Source of the DNA: Phycisphaerales bacterium | GTDB taxonomy: Bacteria > Planctomycetota > Phycisphaerae > Phycisphaerales > SM1A02 | NCBI GenBank assembly: GCA_009692015.1 | Contig: SIAB01000005.1 | Location: 1-37,937, forward strand | DNA: 37,937 nucleotides | Direction: 5' to 3' | In this document: positions 37,554-37,937 of the stretch, one piece after another | How the letters are laid out: each line of letters opens with the position of its first letter | How positions within the stretch are numbered: the first letter of the stretch is position 1 | Translations under genes and position numbers: made by a program | Notes under the pieces: generated by a model | Told to the model about the DNA's origin: nothing | What the model saw: the letters and a program-made list of their open reading frames with translations, nothing else | Databases searched by the model: none

Positions 37554-37937
37554 TCACGGCGCCGCTGTCGCACTCAACACTCGCTTGCGGGTTCCTGGTC
37601 CGTCATAGACCGCAACTTCCCCTGCGCCGATTCGATCGACGCCCAGGCGCACGATTTGTGATCCAGTGCCACTGCGAATGCTGATTGCGCCACCATCTGC
37701 ATCACTCGCGGCTCCTGCCACGACCACGGCCCTGCCATCAGGTTTGGCAAGATTGAGCAGTCCGCCGCTGACCGATGACCCAAGCCCAGCGACGCGCGTT
37801 CCATTCTCGAAGAATGCGATGATTCCCGTGTTGTCGTCATTGGCTTCGAGAACGGCTGCGGGAAGGTGATTGGGACCAAAGAGTGAGAGGCGCGGGCTTG
37901 TTTCGCTGCGGGAGATCGCTGTGATTGCCGCAGATCC
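37554..37937 (-). CDS. Hypothetical protein, C-terminal part only (5' end beyond the window edge)
   Basis: Minus-strand frame open from the window edge to TGA at 37554: GSAAITAISRSETSPRLSLFGPNHLPAAVLEANDDNTGIIAFFENGTRVAGLGSSVSGGLLNLAKPDGRAVVVAGAASDADGGAISIRSGTGSQIVRLGVDRIGAGEVAVYDGPGTRKRVLSATAAP*. Not in the ORF track because it has no in-window start. Confidence 0.6.
   Translation of the reverse strand, partial: GSAAITAISRSETSPRLSLFGPNHLPAAVLEANDDNTGIIAFFENGTRVAGLGSSVSGGLLNLAKPDGRAVVVAGAASDADGGAISIRSGTGSQIVRLGVDRIGAGEVAVYDGPGTRKRVLSATAAP

Overview
This 37.9-kb window looks like a chromosomal segment of a GC-rich planctomycete, probably Phycisphaerae-like. That placement is inferred from a CGYPxG..CxECG zinc-ribbon membrane protein, a dockerin-like C-terminus, and long LptC/AsmA-like proteins. 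Most of it is ordinary, densely packed core genes: rpsT, a CPBP protease, an LptC-like protein, a tryptophan 2,3-dioxygenase, an ABC exporter, trpB, pssA, a LOG-family protein, an AsmA-like protein, a pteridine-reductase-like SDR, valS, rsmD, speA, scpA, kdsD, a STAS protein, a PBP4-type carboxypeptidase, tsf, rpsB and a phosphomannomutase. I found no CRISPR array, tRNA or rRNA gene, transposase, or clear defence system. The points most worth a second look are in the poorly annotated gaps. (1) A membrane zinc-ribbon protein at 17647-18327 keeps its full reading frame apart from two in-frame TAG codons. (2) A dockerin-type secreted protein at 36530-37061 has its Shine-Dalgarno site and signal peptide in a different frame from the mature part. 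(3) A possible formylglycine-generating-enzyme-like C-terminal remnant and a stem-loop lie in the gap at 23.8-24.46 kb. (4) A GC-rich 14-bp tandem repeat and a 15-bp palindrome sit in the rsmD/toroid-protein divergent spacer. (5) A partial CDS at the right edge is absent from the ORF track. All protein assignments were made by reading motifs by eye; no database search was run.
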